Below are positions 26,143 through 36,164 of a stretch of 64,000 nucleotides of DNA, piece after piece. Numbering within the stretch: position 1 is the first letter of the stretch; each line of letters opens with the position of its first letter. Made by a program: the position numbers and the translations under genes. The stretch is from Methylophilales bacterium HTCC2181 (GTDB lineage Bacteria; Pseudomonadota; Gammaproteobacteria; Burkholderiales; Methylophilaceae), in NCBI GenBank assembly GCA_000168995.1, contig AAUX01000001.1, positions 496,001 to 560,000 on the forward strand. Direction: 5' to 3'. The notes under the pieces were generated by a model that did not search any database, was not told the DNA's origin, and saw only the letters and a list, made by a program, of their open reading frames with translations.

Positions 26143-26940
26143 ATGCGCTTTTTCTTACTCATCTTAATCATTACACTTTCTGCATGTTCTACAGAGAATA
26201 TAAAAATGCCAGTAATTTATAAGGTCAATATCCAGCAGGGCAATGAGATAGACTCTTCTATGCTTCTAAAGCTTAAGCCAGAGATGACAAAATCTCAAGT
26301 AAAGTTTATTTTAGGCACTCCCTTAATTGAGGATAGCTTTCATAAAGATCGTTGGGATTATCTGTATTCCAATAAAACCCATGGCGTTGTAAATAAGGAT
26401 AATTTTTCCGCTGTTGAAAGAAGGCATGTGATAGTGCATTTTGAGAACGAGCTTTTGAAAAGCATATCTGGAGAAGTAATTCCCGGTTCTGTAGATCAGG
26501 AAGGCAATTCAGCAATTGCGTTAAAAGAGCATGAGGTTGCAAGCAAAGCGGATCAGCTAGAAGCTGGTAAATCTTCTGAGTCTTGGTTAGAAACTCTTAA
26601 GTTTTGGAAGAATGACGATAAAAAAGTTGTGCCTAAAGTCGAAATTATAAGCCCAAAGGCAGAAAGGTCTGTAACAGAGAATGATGCCCTAAGCATTAAA
26701 AAATCGAGCGAAGCAGAAAAAACAAAACGTTTGAATAGTGTTGAAACTATCGATATCAAAGGTTCGGCTAGTGACACCATACAAAAAGACATAGTGAAGT
26801 CTGAAACTAATATAAAAGATGATTTGACCTCTGTTAGCGATAGTGTAGGCGAGCCTATTCAGACGAAACAAGATATAATTGAAAGTGAACCAAAAGCTAA
26901 GGACTATTTCGACTTAATGTTAGAAAAAATTGGATTTTAA
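26143..26940 (+). CDS. bamE: BamE (SmpA/OmlA) outer-membrane lipoprotein with long C-terminal extension
   Basis: BamE is the small lipoprotein of the BAM complex that inserts outer-membrane proteins. The N-terminus is a lipoprotein signal with lipobox LSAC (Cys15). The SmpA/OmlA domain spans about residues 25-110 with LKPEMTKSQVKFILGTPLI and RWDYLYSN. At 265 residues it is more than twice the E. coli length (113). Residues about 115-265 form a lysine-, serine- and glutamate-rich, low-complexity tail with no recognised domain. It lies divergent from fur and 3 bp before dapB. Confidence 0.92.
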   Translation: MRFFLLILIITLSACSTENIKMPVIYKVNIQQGNEIDSSMLLKLKPEMTKSQVKFILGTPLIEDSFHKDRWDYLYSNKTHGVVNKDNFSAVERRHVIVHFENELLKSISGEVIPGSVDQEGNSAIALKEHEVASKADQLEAGKSSESWLETLKFWKNDDKKVVPKVEIISPKAERSVTENDALSIKKSSEAEKTKRLNSVETIDIKGSASDTIQKDIVKSETNIKDDLTSVSDSVGEPIQTKQDIIESEPKAKDYFDLMLEKIGF

Positions 26941-26943
26941 GGC

Positions 26944-27756
26944 ATGAATGATACTTTAAATATTTTAATTGTTGGCGCAACTGGAAAAATGGGACAAGCC
27001 CTAATACAAGAGATTATCAGCGATAAAATAACAAAACTTTGTGGCGCTATGGAACACAAAGACTCTTCTTTTATAGGCCAGGATGCAGGCCATTTTTTTG
27101 GAGTAAAAACTAACATCAACATTAAAGACTGCTTTGACGACTCTTCAAAGGCTGCTGATGTATTAATTGACTTTACTCGACCGTCGGCAAGTTTAGAATA
27201 CCTGGCATATTGCCGAAACCATAAAATTAAATATGTGTTAGGTACTACTGGATTTTCAGAGGGAGAAAAGGAGATTATTGAGGATGCGTCGAATGATATA
27301 TCAATATGTTTTGCACCCAATATGAGCGTTGGAGTAAACCTTCTCCTTTCTCTTACGGAAATGGCAACCAAGGTTCTTCATGAAGATTTTGATATAGAAA
27401 TAATAGAAACGCACCATAAAGATAAAGTGGATGCGCCATCAGGAACTGCGCTTGGATTAGGACAGGCGGTAGCTTCAAGCTCGAATAGAACATTGTCTGA
27501 GCATGGGGTTTTTCAAAGAGAGGGTATTATGCCGCCTAGACAGAGAACAGATATTGGCTTTTCAACAATCAGAGGAGGGGACGTGGTTGGTGATCATACG
27601 GTTCTTTATGCTGGAGATGGAGAGCGAATTGAGTTGACGCATAAGGCAAGTAGTAGAAAAACATTTGCTAAAGGGGCATTAAGGGCGGCAAAGTTTATTG
27701 CAACTAAGACTCAAGGTTTGTTTGATATGCGAGATGTTTTGGATCTCAGGGGGTAA
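26944..27756 (+). CDS. dapB: DapB, 4-hydroxy-tetrahydrodipicolinate reductase
   Basis: DapB carries out the NAD(P)H-dependent reduction in lysine and diaminopimelate synthesis. The 270-residue protein has the nucleotide-binding IVGATGKMGQALIQE (residues 9-23), VLGTTGFSE, FAPNMSVGVNLL, and the active-site motif ETHHKDKVDAPSGTALGLG. Length matches E. coli (273). It is 3 bp after bamE, and carA follows after a 126-bp gap that holds a new promoter. Confidence 0.97.
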   Translation: MNDTLNILIVGATGKMGQALIQEIISDKITKLCGAMEHKDSSFIGQDAGHFFGVKTNINIKDCFDDSSKAADVLIDFTRPSASLEYLAYCRNHKIKYVLGTTGFSEGEKEIIEDASNDISICFAPNMSVGVNLLLSLTEMATKVLHEDFDIEIIETHHKDKVDAPSGTALGLGQAVASSSNRTLSEHGVFQREGIMPPRQRTDIGFSTIRGGDVVGDHTVLYAGDGERIELTHKASSRKTFAKGALRAAKFIATKTQGLFDMRDVLDLRG

Positions 27757-27782
27757 AATCTCATCAATTTTCAGCATTTAAA

Positions 27783-27811
27783 TTGCTCAGCAGAGCTTAT
27801 TGATCTATAAT
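27783..27811 (+). promoter_or_regulatory. Predicted sigma-70 promoter of carAB
   Basis: TTGCTC (27783-27788) and a perfect TATAAT (27806-27811) are separated by 17 bp. It is the best promoter in the dapB-carA gap and would give a leader of roughly 65 bases. Confidence 0.65.
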
Positions 27812-27821
27812 GTTTTTTCAG

Positions 27822-27843
27822 CGGGCGGACAAAAATCCACCCG
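27822..27843 (+). promoter_or_regulatory. Leader hairpin upstream of carA
   Basis: CGGGCGGA-CAAAAA-TCCACCCG can fold into an 8-bp GC-rich stem with one C/A mismatch and a 6-base loop, close to the predicted 5' end of the carAB transcript. The following bases are TTTGTTA, not a full T-run. It could stabilise the message or serve in attenuation. The structure is visible; the role is inferred. Confidence 0.45.
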
Positions 27844-27882
27844 TTTGTTACATCTAGCGTTTATTCACCTTAGGAGTTATGT

Positions 27883-29025
27883 TTGTCGCAAAAGAAGCCT
27901 GCCACTCTAGTGCTTGCAGACGGAACAAAGTTTCGGGGTAGTTCAATTGGGGTTGATGGTTTTGCTGTTGGCGAAGTGGTATTTAATACCTCTATGACGG
28001 GATACCAAGAAATTCTGACAGATCCCTCCTATACCCAGCAATTAGTATGTTTAACTTACCCCCATATTGGTAATACGGGAACCAATGAAGAAGATCTCGA
28101 ATCGTCGCAGGTTTTTTGCAGTGGGCTAATTATTAAAGACCTACCAATTCATTCCTCCAATTTTAGGCAAAATAGTACCTTGGCGAGCTACTGCCAGAAA
28201 GAAAAAATAGTAGCAATCTCTGACATTGACACCCGACAATTAACGAAGCACATTAGGATGTATGGCGCGCAAGCTGGGTGCATATGTGTGGCGGGAAAAG
28301 AAGAAGATGCACTGAAAAAAGCTAAAGATTTTCCTGGCTTAACTGGGGCAGATCTAGCTAAAGTTGTATCCACTACTAAAATTTATAATTTTAATGATGG
28401 GGAATGGACATTAGAAAAAGGTTATGCGCCTTCTAGCGATTCGAAATTTAAAGTAGTTGCATACGATTTTGGCGTAAAAAGAAATATTTTGAGAATGTTG
28501 GTTTCCAGGGGCTGTGAGGTAGTAGTAGTGCCAGCTGAGCTTTCTGTCGACAAGGTTATAGCAATGAAACCGGACGGAGTTTTTTTATCAAATGGACCTG
28601 GCGACCCCGAACCTTGCGACTATGCTATAAAAAATATCAAAACATTACTAGCAAAAAAAATCCCAATTTTTGGAATCTGTTTGGGCCATCAATTACTGGC
28701 CTTAGCTTCTGGAGCACAGACAGCTAAAATGAAGTTCGGTCATCACGGTGCCAATCATCCAGTTCAAGACCTACTTTCCAAGAAGGTTTTCATTACCAGT
28801 CAAAATCATGGATTTTCAGTTAATGAGGCTAATTTGCCTGTTAATATAAAAATTACTCATAAATCATTATTTGATAATTCGATACAAGGAATTGAGCTGA
28901 ATGATGCCCCTGCATTTAGCTTTCAAGGCCATCCTGAGGCAAGCCCAGGGCCAACAGAGATGAGTTACTTATTTGATCACTTTGTGAGTTTAATGAAAAA
29001 AGGTAAAAAACTGCAGAATGACTAA
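27883..29025 (+). CDS. carA: CarA, carbamoyl-phosphate synthase small (glutaminase) subunit
   Basis: CarA hydrolyses glutamine and passes ammonia to CarB for carbamoyl phosphate used in arginine and pyrimidine synthesis. The 380-residue protein has the N-terminal [20 protein letters not shown] segment and a class I glutaminase domain with nucleophile Cys in [14 protein letters not shown], and catalytic His-Glu in [11 protein letters not shown]. The start is TTG at 27883 with AGGAG six bases upstream. A nearby ATG at 27879 is out of frame. It overlaps carB by 8 bp. Confidence 0.97.
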   Translation: MSQKKPATLVLADGTKFRGSSIGVDGFAVGEVVFNTSMTGYQEILTDPSYTQQLVCLTYPHIGNTGTNEEDLESSQVFCSGLIIKDLPIHSSNFRQNSTLASYCQKEKIVAISDIDTRQLTKHIRMYGAQAGCICVAGKEEDALKKAKDFPGLTGADLAKVVSTTKIYNFNDGEWTLEKGYAPSSDSKFKVVAYDFGVKRNILRMLVSRGCEVVVVPAELSVDKVIAMKPDGVFLSNGPGDPEPCDYAIKNIKTLLAKKIPIFGICLGHQLLALASGAQTAKMKFGHHGANHPVQDLLSKKVFITSQNHGFSVNEANLPVNIKITHKSLFDNSIQGIELNDAPAFSFQGHPEASPGPTEMSYLFDHFVSLMKKGKKLQND

Positions 29026-32000
29026 ACGTAAAGACATTAAATCAATTCTTATTATTGGGGCAGGACCAATCGTCATAGGGCAGGCATGTGAATTTGATTA
29101 TTCCGGTGCACAAGCATGCAAAGCGCTGACGGAGGAAGGCTATAGAGTTATTTTGGTAAATTCTAACCCCGCTACCATCATGACTGATCCAGATTTGGCA
29201 GATGCAACCTATATTGAGCCGATTCAATGGCAAATCGTAGCCAAAATCATAGAAAAAGAAAGGCCTGATGCTTTACTTCCTACTATGGGAGGGCAAACAG
29301 CCTTAAATTGCGCCCTTGATTTAGATAAGCATGGGATTCTTAAGAAATTCAATGTTGAATTGATTGGTGCATCAAAAGAGGCAATTGATAAGGCAGAGGA
29401 TAGACAAAAATTCAAAGAAGCAATGACCGGCATTGGACTAGCTTCTGCAAGATCAGCCATTGCGCACAGTATGGAAGAGGCAATTCAAGTCCAAGCCTCT
29501 ATTGGGTACCCAGCAATTATCCGGCCCTCGTTTACCATGGGTGGAAGCGGTGGAGGCATCGCTTACAATAAAGAAGAATTTATGTTGATTTGTGAGCGAG
29601 GCTTGGATGCTTCACCAACAAACGAACTTCTTATTGAGGAGTCTTTGCTTGGTTGGAAAGAATACGAAATGGAGGTTGTTCGTGATTCTAACGATAACTG
29701 CATAATTATTTGTTCAATTGAGAATCTCGATCCGATGGGGGTCCATACAGGCGACTCAATAACTGTTGCTCCCGCACAGACTTTAACAGATAAAGAATAC
29801 CAAATAATGCGTACGGCATCTATCAACATCTTAAGGGAAATTGGGGTTGATACCGGAGGATCAAACGTACAATTTGCAATTAATCCTGATGATGGAAGAA
29901 TGTGTGTGATTGAGATGAATCCAAGAGTCTCAAGATCCTCGGCTTTAGCATCAAAGGCAACTGGGTTTCCCATTGCAAAGATTGCAGCAAAATTAGCTGT
30001 AGGTTATACATTAGATGAGTTAAAAAACGATATTACCGGAGGACTAACCCCAGCATCTTTTGAACCAACGATTGATTATGTTGTTACTAAAATTCCACGC
30101 TTTGCATTTGAAAAATTTCCTCAAGCCGACTCTAGACTGACCACTCAAATGAAATCAGTAGGCGAAGTGATGGCAATGGGAAGAACGTTTCAGGAATCCT
30201 TCCAAAAAGCACTAAGAGGTCTTGAAATTGGGGTAGATGGGTTGGTTGAATTCTCTGAAGATAAGGATGAGATTGTTAAAGAGCTTCGAGAGTGCGGGCC
30301 TAACCGCATTTGGTTTGTTGGGGATGCATTTAGAGCGCAGTTAACTGTCGAAGAGGTATTTCAGCACTCAAAAATTGATCCTTGGTTTTTGTATCAGATT
30401 AAAGATATTGTGGATCAAGAAAGCCTTGTAAAGGAAAAAACCTTTGAAGGACTGGAGGCTAACTTTCTTAGAAGCCTAAAAAAATCAGGATTTTCTGATA
30501 GTAGAATAGCAAAATTGGTTGGTAGAGACGAATCGTCCGTAAGAAAATTACGGCATGATCAAAATATTCGACCTGTCTATAAAAGAGTAGATACCTGTGC
30601 GGCTGAATTTGAAACTAAAACAGCTTATCTTTATTCTACGTATGAGGAGTATTGTGAATCAGAACCAACCACAAATAAAAAAATCCTCATCTTAGGAGGA
30701 GGTCCAAACAGAATTGGACAGGGAATTGAATTCGATTACTGTTGTGTTCATGCTGCATTAGCGCTTAGAGATAGTGGCTTTGAAACCATTATGATCAACT
30801 GCAACCCAGAGACAGTATCTACCGATTATGACACATCAGATAGGCTGTATTTTGACCCAGTTACCCTAGAGGATGTGTTAGAAATCGTAGCAAAAGAAAG
30901 CCCATGGGGCGTAATTGTTCAGTACGGTGGTCAAACACCCCTTAAATTAGCGAAAGCGCTAGAAGGGGAAGGCGTTCCAATAATTGGGACCTTACCTGAT
31001 GACATTGATGCTGCAGAAGATCGTGAACGCTTTCAAAATATACTCAATGAATTAAAGCTTAAACAACCACCCAACAAAACAGCAAGAACACCTGAGGAGG
31101 CTTTGGTGTTGGCGGAGGAGATCGGTTACCCCTTAGTTGTTAGGCCAAGCTATGTTTTGGGTGGAAGAGCTATGGAGATTGTTCATGAGAAAAATGATTT
31201 AGAAAGATATATGCGAGAAGCAGTGAAGGTTTCTCATGAGTCTCCGGTCTTGTTAGATAGATTCTTAAACGATGCGTTAGAAATTGATGTGGATGCAATC
31301 TCAGACGGTGAGGATATAGTTATTGGTGGGATTATGGAGCACATTGAGCAAGCAGGAGTTCACTCAGGTGATTCAGCCTGCTCATTACCACCGCATACTT
31401 TGACGAAAATAGTGCAAAAAATGATTATTGAGCAAACCAAAAAAATGGCAAAAGCCCTAAATGTTGTGGGTTTAATGAATGTGCAATTTGCTATTCAGGG
31501 TGAGAATATTTATGTTTTAGAGGTAAACCCAAGGGCATCGAGAACTGTTCCCTTCGTTTCAAAAGCAATCGGAAAGCCGTTAGCTAAAATTGCAGCTAAC
31601 TGTATGGCAGGCATATCTCTTAAGAATCAAAATTTTACCAAGGAAATAACTCCTGACTTCTTCTCTGTTAAAGAGGCGGTATTTCCTTTCATAAAATTTC
31701 CAGGAGTGGATACGATCCTTGGTCCTGAAATGAAATCTACAGGCGAGGTAATGGGGGTTGCAAAAACATTTGCAGAGGCTTTTATTAAATCCCAGATGGG
31801 TGCATCGGTTATACTTCCAAAAGGGGGTAAAGCATTTTTAAGCGTCAGAAAAGAAGACCACCTAAATGTCATTGATATAGCTCAGTCACTTAGGGATCTT
31901 GGATTTAAAATTGTTGCGACAAAAGGCACTGCAAACGCTATCAGGAAACAAGGTATTGACGTAGATACAGTGAATAAAGTTGCGGAAGGAAGGCCTCATA

Positions 32001-32221
32001 TTGTAGATATGATTAAAAATAACGAAATTGATTTCATTGTAAATATAACCGAAGATAGAAGGGCGATAGCGGATTCCTACGAAATAAGACGAAATGCATT
32101 GCAAAATAAAGTTACCTATTACACAACATTATCTGGTGCAAGAGCTGCATGTGTTGGAATGAATTATGTTGATGAGATTCATGTAGAGTCGCTGCAAAGC
32201 TTGCACAAACTACCCACTTAA
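29018..32221 (+). CDS. carB: CarB, carbamoyl-phosphate synthase large subunit
   Basis: CarB builds carbamoyl phosphate from bicarbonate, ammonia and two ATP. The 1067-residue protein shows the duplicated ATP-grasp halves: [20 protein letters not shown] at the start and [20 protein letters not shown] at about residue 558, each followed by ATP-grasp motifs ([17 protein letters not shown] and [17 protein letters not shown]). The C-terminal MGS-like regulatory domain begins near residue 940. Length matches E. coli (1073). It overlaps carA by 8 bp, and greA follows. Confidence 0.98.
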   Translation: MTKRKDIKSILIIGAGPIVIGQACEFDYSGAQACKALTEEGYRVILVNSNPATIMTDPDLADATYIEPIQWQIVAKIIEKERPDALLPTMGGQTALNCALDLDKHGILKKFNVELIGASKEAIDKAEDRQKFKEAMTGIGLASARSAIAHSMEEAIQVQASIGYPAIIRPSFTMGGSGGGIAYNKEEFMLICERGLDASPTNELLIEESLLGWKEYEMEVVRDSNDNCIIICSIENLDPMGVHTGDSITVAPAQTLTDKEYQIMRTASINILREIGVDTGGSNVQFAINPDDGRMCVIEMNPRVSRSSALASKATGFPIAKIAAKLAVGYTLDELKNDITGGLTPASFEPTIDYVVTKIPRFAFEKFPQADSRLTTQMKSVGEVMAMGRTFQESFQKALRGLEIGVDGLVEFSEDKDEIVKELRECGPNRIWFVGDAFRAQLTVEEVFQHSKIDPWFLYQIKDIVDQESLVKEKTFEGLEANFLRSLKKSGFSDSRIAKLVGRDESSVRKLRHDQNIRPVYKRVDTCAAEFETKTAYLYSTYEEYCESEPTTNKKILILGGGPNRIGQGIEFDYCCVHAALALRDSGFETIMINCNPETVSTDYDTSDRLYFDPVTLEDVLEIVAKESPWGVIVQYGGQTPLKLAKALEGEGVPIIGTLPDDIDAAEDRERFQNILNELKLKQPPNKTARTPEEALVLAEEIGYPLVVRPSYVLGGRAMEIVHEKNDLERYMREAVKVSHESPVLLDRFLNDALEIDVDAISDGEDIVIGGIMEHIEQAGVHSGDSACSLPPHTLTKIVQKMIIEQTKKMAKALNVVGLMNVQFAIQGENIYVLEVNPRASRTVPFVSKAIGKPLAKIAANCMAGISLKNQNFTKEITPDFFSVKEAVFPFIKFPGVDTILGPEMKSTGEVMGVAKTFAEAFIKSQMGASVILPKGGKAFLSVRKEDHLNVIDIAQSLRDLGFKIVATKGTANAIRKQGIDVDTVNKVAEGRPHIVDMIKNNEIDFIVNITEDRRAIADSYEIRRNALQNKVTYYTTLSGARAACVGMNYVDEIHVESLQSLHKLPT

Positions 32222-32287
32222 AATACACTTCTCCACTAACAAGCTTGAACAAAATAAAATTACTATCGCTAGTATAAAAGGAAAAAG

Positions 32288-32764
32288 ATGGCGCAAATAC
32301 ATATGACCCGTAATGGTCTTGAAGCTTTAAAGAAGGAGTTGCAGCAATTAAAAAGTGTTGATAGGCCTGCGATTATTGAAGCTATTGCTGAAGCAAGAGC
32401 TCAGGGCGATTTATCCGAAAATGCTGAGTATGAATCAGCAAAAGAAAAGCAGGGCTTTATTGAGGGGAGGCTGGCGGATATTGAAGCAAAAATTTCGCAA
32501 GCAGAAGTAATTGACCCAGCAAATTTAAAGGCTGAAGGAAGATGCGTTTTTGGCGCAACAATAGAGTTAGAAGACTTAGATACAGAAAAGAAATCAACCT
32601 TCCAAATTGTTGGGGATGATGAGTCGAGTATTAAAGACAATAAAATATCGATAAATTCACCGTTAGCAAAAGCCCTAATTGGCAAGGAAGCCGGCGATGT
32701 TGTCGAGTTTGAAAGTCCTGGTGGAATTAAATCATTTGATATTTTACGAGTTTTATATATCTAA
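32288..32764 (+). CDS. greA: GreA, transcript cleavage factor
   Basis: GreA rescues backtracked RNA polymerase by stimulating transcript cleavage. The 158-residue protein has an N-terminal coiled coil with the acidic tip motif [20 protein letters not shown] (conserved Asp and Glu) and a C-terminal FKBP-like domain ending in DILRV. AAGGA precedes the ATG. It follows carB by 66 bp, the usual betaproteobacterial carAB-greA order. Confidence 0.97.
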   Translation: MAQIHMTRNGLEALKKELQQLKSVDRPAIIEAIAEARAQGDLSENAEYESAKEKQGFIEGRLADIEAKISQAEVIDPANLKAEGRCVFGATIELEDLDTEKKSTFQIVGDDESSIKDNKISINSPLAKALIGKEAGDVVEFESPGGIKSFDILRVLYI

Positions 32765-32769
32765 TTTAT

Positions 32770-33216
32770 ATGGAAAATTTGTTTAATAAGCTTAGTTTTG
32801 TCATTACTTCAGTCTGGGTGGGATCCCTGTGGAGTATGTTGATGGTGACATCTGTATTGTTCAATAAAATCCCAAGTACATACATAGCTGGGGCATTGGC
32901 GAGTGATATGTTCAAATTTATCAACTATTTTGGTTTATTTGCCTCCGGCATTATTATTTTTGCAGGCTTTAAGTCGTATGGCGTGAGAGTAATGAAAAAA
33001 GCCTTTTTATGGATTACATTGTTCATTCTTTTGTTAGTGATAATCAGCTTCTTTGGAATACATCCATTGTTAGAAACACTTAAAGTCGAAGCTTTACCTC
33101 GAGAGGTTATGGAGAGTGTCTTTGCTGATCGTTATAGCTCATGGCATGGGATTGCCAGTGCAGGCTATTTATTGCAGTGCATTCTCGGGATTTTATTACT
33201 AATTAAAATGCGATGA
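32770..33216 (+). CDS. DUF4149 / TMEM205-like membrane protein
   Basis: This 148-residue protein has four predicted membrane helices (about residues 8-32, 48-70, 78-98 and 122-146) and the early SVWVGSLWSMLMVTSVLF stretch typical of DUF4149 proteins. No function is established for bacterial members. It begins 5 bp after greA and probably shares its transcript. It converges with yhbY, with 2 bp between stop codons. Confidence 0.75.
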   Translation: MENLFNKLSFVITSVWVGSLWSMLMVTSVLFNKIPSTYIAGALASDMFKFINYFGLFASGIIIFAGFKSYGVRVMKKAFLWITLFILLLVIISFFGIHPLLETLKVEALPREVMESVFADRYSSWHGIASAGYLLQCILGILLLIKMR

Positions 33217-33218
33217 GA

Positions 33219-33509
33219 TTAAGGCAGAGTAATTTTAGTTTTTTTTGGGTTTGGACGGAATATAACTAACAATTTTCCTATATGATTAATAGGCTCCGCG
33301 CGAACTTTTTCACAAATACTAATCCAAAGCCCTTCTCTATTCTCTTTGCTATCGCTCTGAACTTTTATTTTAATTAATTCATGAGCATTTAAATTTACAT
33401 CAATTTCTTTGATTACGGAATCAGTTAAGCCCTTAAGCCCTATTTGAACAACTGGATTTATAGGGTGAGATAGTGCCTTCAGGTAAGCTGTTTGTTTTGA
33501 ATTTAGCAT
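33219..33509 (-). CDS. yhbY: YhbY, CRM-domain ribosome assembly RNA-binding protein
   Basis: YhbY is a single CRM-domain protein associated with pre-50S ribosomes. From ATG 33509 the protein has 96 residues: KQTAYLKALSHPINPVVQIG with the G-L-K-G loop (GLKGLTDSVIKEID), ELIKIKV and GKLLVIFRP. The frame extends 19 residues further upstream, but that stretch is unlike the family and overlaps the divergent rlmE, so I reject it. Divergence from rlmE-ftsH is the same as in E. coli. Confidence 0.94.
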   Translation of the reverse strand: MLNSKQTAYLKALSHPINPVVQIGLKGLTDSVIKEIDVNLNAHELIKIKVQSDSKENREGLWISICEKVRAEPINHIGKLLVIFRPNPKKTKITLP

Positions 33510-33553
33510 GTAATATAGAATGTATGTCGTAAATAGGGTGGCAATAATATCAG

Positions 33554-34171
33554 ATGAAGAGATCAAAAACTAGTAAAAGCTGGATGAATGAACATGTATC
33601 AGATCCATACGTCCACAAAGCAAAGATAGCTGGTTATCGATCTCGTGCGGCATTTAAATTGTTAGAAGCAAATGAGAAGTTTAATTTTCTCACAAAGAAA
33701 ATGAATGTAGTGGATTTAGGATCAGCACCAGGAAGTTGGTCACAAGTAATTTCACAGATGACAGGCTGTAACGGTAACATTTTTGCTCTTGATCTATTGG
33801 AAATGGTGCCAATTAAAAATGTTGAATTTTTAAAAGGGGACTTTCGTGAACAGGAAATGTTAGATAGTCTCGAAAAAAAACTTGGTAAAACCTCTTTAGA
33901 TCTTGTAATTTCAGATATGGCCCCCAATATTAGTGGTATAAAGACTTCTGATCAAGCAGGAATTATTCACTTAAATGAGCTTGCACTGCAGTTTTCTACT
34001 GATTGGTTGAAACCAAACGGTTGTTTTTTGGTCAAGTCATTTGTCGGTGCAGAATTTGATGGTTTTGTGGCCGAAACACGAAAGCATTTTGAAAAAGTAA
34101 CAACGTTTAAGCCTGCATCATCAAGAGACAGAAGTTCGGAGATTTTTGTATTTGGAAGAAATAAAATTTAA
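33554..34171 (+). CDS. rlmE: RlmE (FtsJ/RrmJ), 23S rRNA 2'-O-methyltransferase
   Basis: RlmE methylates the ribose of U2552 in 23S rRNA and is heat-inducible in E. coli. The 205-residue protein has YRSRAAFKLLEANEKF (catalytic Lys), SAM motif VVDLGSAPGSWSQVI, LVISDMAPNISG (catalytic Asp), and LVKSFVGAEFD (catalytic Lys). Length matches E. coli (209). It is followed by ftsH after 64 bp, the conserved rlmE-ftsH pair. I saw no sigma-32 promoter in the short upstream gap. Confidence 0.97.
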   Translation: MKRSKTSKSWMNEHVSDPYVHKAKIAGYRSRAAFKLLEANEKFNFLTKKMNVVDLGSAPGSWSQVISQMTGCNGNIFALDLLEMVPIKNVEFLKGDFREQEMLDSLEKKLGKTSLDLVISDMAPNISGIKTSDQAGIIHLNELALQFSTDWLKPNGCFLVKSFVGAEFDGFVAETRKHFEKVTTFKPASSRDRSSEIFVFGRNKI

Positions 34172-34235
34172 TTTTTATTTTTGATGTTCCGTAGTTTATG
34201 ATTAAGTAAGTAATAAATAAAACAAGGATGAAGAT

Positions 34236-36128
34236 TTGAACAATAATACATTGAAAAGTATAGCTATGTGGATTGCTGTAGGACTGATTATGATGACAAT
34301 TTTTAATCAGTTTTCTGGTTCGTCACGATTTGAGAACAAGTTAGTTTACTCACAATTTATGTCAGAAGTGAAGTCGGGAAATATAGCTAGAGTTGAAATC
34401 GATGGCCAGAATTTAACTGGTATAACTGCAGACGGAAAACGCTTTACCACTTACGCCCCTACAGACCCATGGCTTGTTTCTGATTTACTTAAAAATAATG
34501 TTGTCGTAGATGCTAAGCCTAAGGAGCAGCAGTCTTTTCTTGCGAGTATCTTTATCTCATGGTTCCCTATGATCCTGTTGATTGGGGTGTGGATATTCTT
34601 TATGAAACAAATGCAGGGTGGTGGAAAGGGTGGTGGACCTTTCTCTATGGGTAAAAGTAAAGCGAGGCAACTTGACCAAACTAACAATAAAACAACGTTC
34701 GCTGATGTTGCTGGATGTGATGAATCGAAAGAAGAAGTTTCTGAGATCGTCGAATTTCTTAAGGACCCAACTAAATTTCATAAGTTAGGAGGCCGAATCC
34801 CAAGAGGAGTTTTGATGGTAGGCCCCCCAGGAACAGGAAAAACTTTGCTTGCTCGGGCTATTGCGGGTGAGGCAAAAGTTCCTTTTTATAGCATCTCTGG
34901 CTCAGATTTTGTAGAGATGTTCGTTGGCGTTGGCGCTGCAAGAGTTCGCGACATGTTTGAGCAGGCAAAAAAAAGCTCACCTTGCATTATTTTTATTGAT
35001 GAAATTGATGCAGTAGGACGTCATCGGGGTTCTGGCATGGGCGGTGGTAATGATGAGAGAGAGCAAACTCTTAACCAGCTGTTGGTCGAGTTAGATGGTT
35101 TTGAGGCCAACTCAGGAGTCATAGTTATTGCTGCAACTAACCGAGCGGATGTTCTCGACAAGGCTTTATTGAGACCAGGAAGATTTGATAGACAGGTAGC
35201 GGTATCTCTTCCAGACATTAAAGGTAGAGAGCAAATTCTTATGGTACACATGAGAAAGGTACCTATCGATCCAGACGTAAAGGCAGATATTGTTGCTCGC
35301 GGTACCCCCGGTTTTTCTGGTGCAGATTTAGCGAATTTGGTTAATGAAGCAGCTTTGTTTGCTGCAAGACGCAATAAACGAACAGTAGACATGGAGGACT
35401 TTGAGGAGGCTAAAGACAAAATATTTATGGGCCCTGAAAGAAAGTCAATGGTTATGCGTGAAGAGGAAAGAAGGAACACGGCATATCACGAGTCTGGCCA
35501 TGCGGTTGTTGCAAAACTTCTTCCTAACGCTGATCCCGTTCATAAAGTGACTATTATGCCTAGAGGGTGGGCATTAGGCTTAACCTGGCAGCTTCCTGAA
35601 TTCGACCGATTTAGCAGCTTTAAAGAAAAAATGCTGGAAGAAATAGCCATACTGTTTGGTGGAAGAATTGCTGAAGAAGTCTTTATGAAGCAAATGTCTA
35701 CTGGGGCAGCCAACGATTTTGAGCGAGCTACGAAACTGGCAAGAGACATGGTAACCAAGTACGGCATGTCAGACAAGATGGGAACTATGGTTTATTCTGA
35801 CGATACCAACGATGGGTTCATGTCTATGTCTTCAAAGTCAATTTCTGAAGCAACACAACAAAAAGTTGATGCTGAGATTAAATCTATTCTTGATCAGCAG
35901 TACGGAGTTGCTAGAAAGTTGATTGAAAAAAATAAGAAAAAAATTGAGCTTATGGCTAAAGCATTGTTGGAGTTTGAGACAATTGATAGCGATCAGGTTA
36001 ACGATATTATGCAAGGAAAAAAAATGAGGGCCCCCAAGCCATCAAAGGGATCTGATTCACCAAAAAAACCTTCTGGAGGAAGTTCTGGAGCAACCCCTAT
36101 TACTCCGCAACCAGCAGCTAAAAACTAA
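34236..36128 (+). CDS. ftsH: FtsH, membrane AAA+ zinc protease
   Basis: FtsH degrades membrane proteins and short-lived regulators, including sigma-32 in E. coli. The 630-residue protein has two N-terminal membrane helices (about 7-25 and 103-123), Walker A GPPGTGKT (196-203), Walker [12 protein letters not shown], the SRH region [20 protein letters not shown], and zinc motif HESGH (418-422; many homologs have HEAGH). The start is TTG at 34236 with AAGGA seven bases upstream; a nearby ATG is out of frame. A hairpin terminator follows the stop codon. Confidence 0.97.
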   Translation: MNNNTLKSIAMWIAVGLIMMTIFNQFSGSSRFENKLVYSQFMSEVKSGNIARVEIDGQNLTGITADGKRFTTYAPTDPWLVSDLLKNNVVVDAKPKEQQSFLASIFISWFPMILLIGVWIFFMKQMQGGGKGGGPFSMGKSKARQLDQTNNKTTFADVAGCDESKEEVSEIVEFLKDPTKFHKLGGRIPRGVLMVGPPGTGKTLLARAIAGEAKVPFYSISGSDFVEMFVGVGAARVRDMFEQAKKSSPCIIFIDEIDAVGRHRGSGMGGGNDEREQTLNQLLVELDGFEANSGVIVIAATNRADVLDKALLRPGRFDRQVAVSLPDIKGREQILMVHMRKVPIDPDVKADIVARGTPGFSGADLANLVNEAALFAARRNKRTVDMEDFEEAKDKIFMGPERKSMVMREEERRNTAYHESGHAVVAKLLPNADPVHKVTIMPRGWALGLTWQLPEFDRFSSFKEKMLEEIAILFGGRIAEEVFMKQMSTGAANDFERATKLARDMVTKYGMSDKMGTMVYSDDTNDGFMSMSSKSISEATQQKVDAEIKSILDQQYGVARKLIEKNKKKIELMAKALLEFETIDSDQVNDIMQGKKMRAPKPSKGSDSPKKPSGGSSGATPITPQPAAKN

Positions 36129-36130
36129 GG

Positions 36131-36152
36131 AAAGGGGCATCTGCCCCTTTTT
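36131..36152 (+). terminator. Rho-independent terminator after ftsH
   Basis: AAAGGGGCA-TC-TGCCCCTTT forms a GC-rich stem followed by more T residues, starting a few bases after the ftsH stop codon. It ends about 12 bp before the folP ATG, so folP must be reached by readthrough or from a promoter I cannot see. Confidence 0.8.
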
Positions 36153-36164
36153 AATTTTTTCTAA

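Noticed and set aside
29563-29973. Long minus-strand open frame inside carB
   Set aside because: carB is clearly coding on the other strand, and the antisense translation has no recognisable family or start signal.
33510-33566. Longer YhbY start
   Set aside because: The extra 19 residues do not resemble the family and overlap the divergent rlmE gene.
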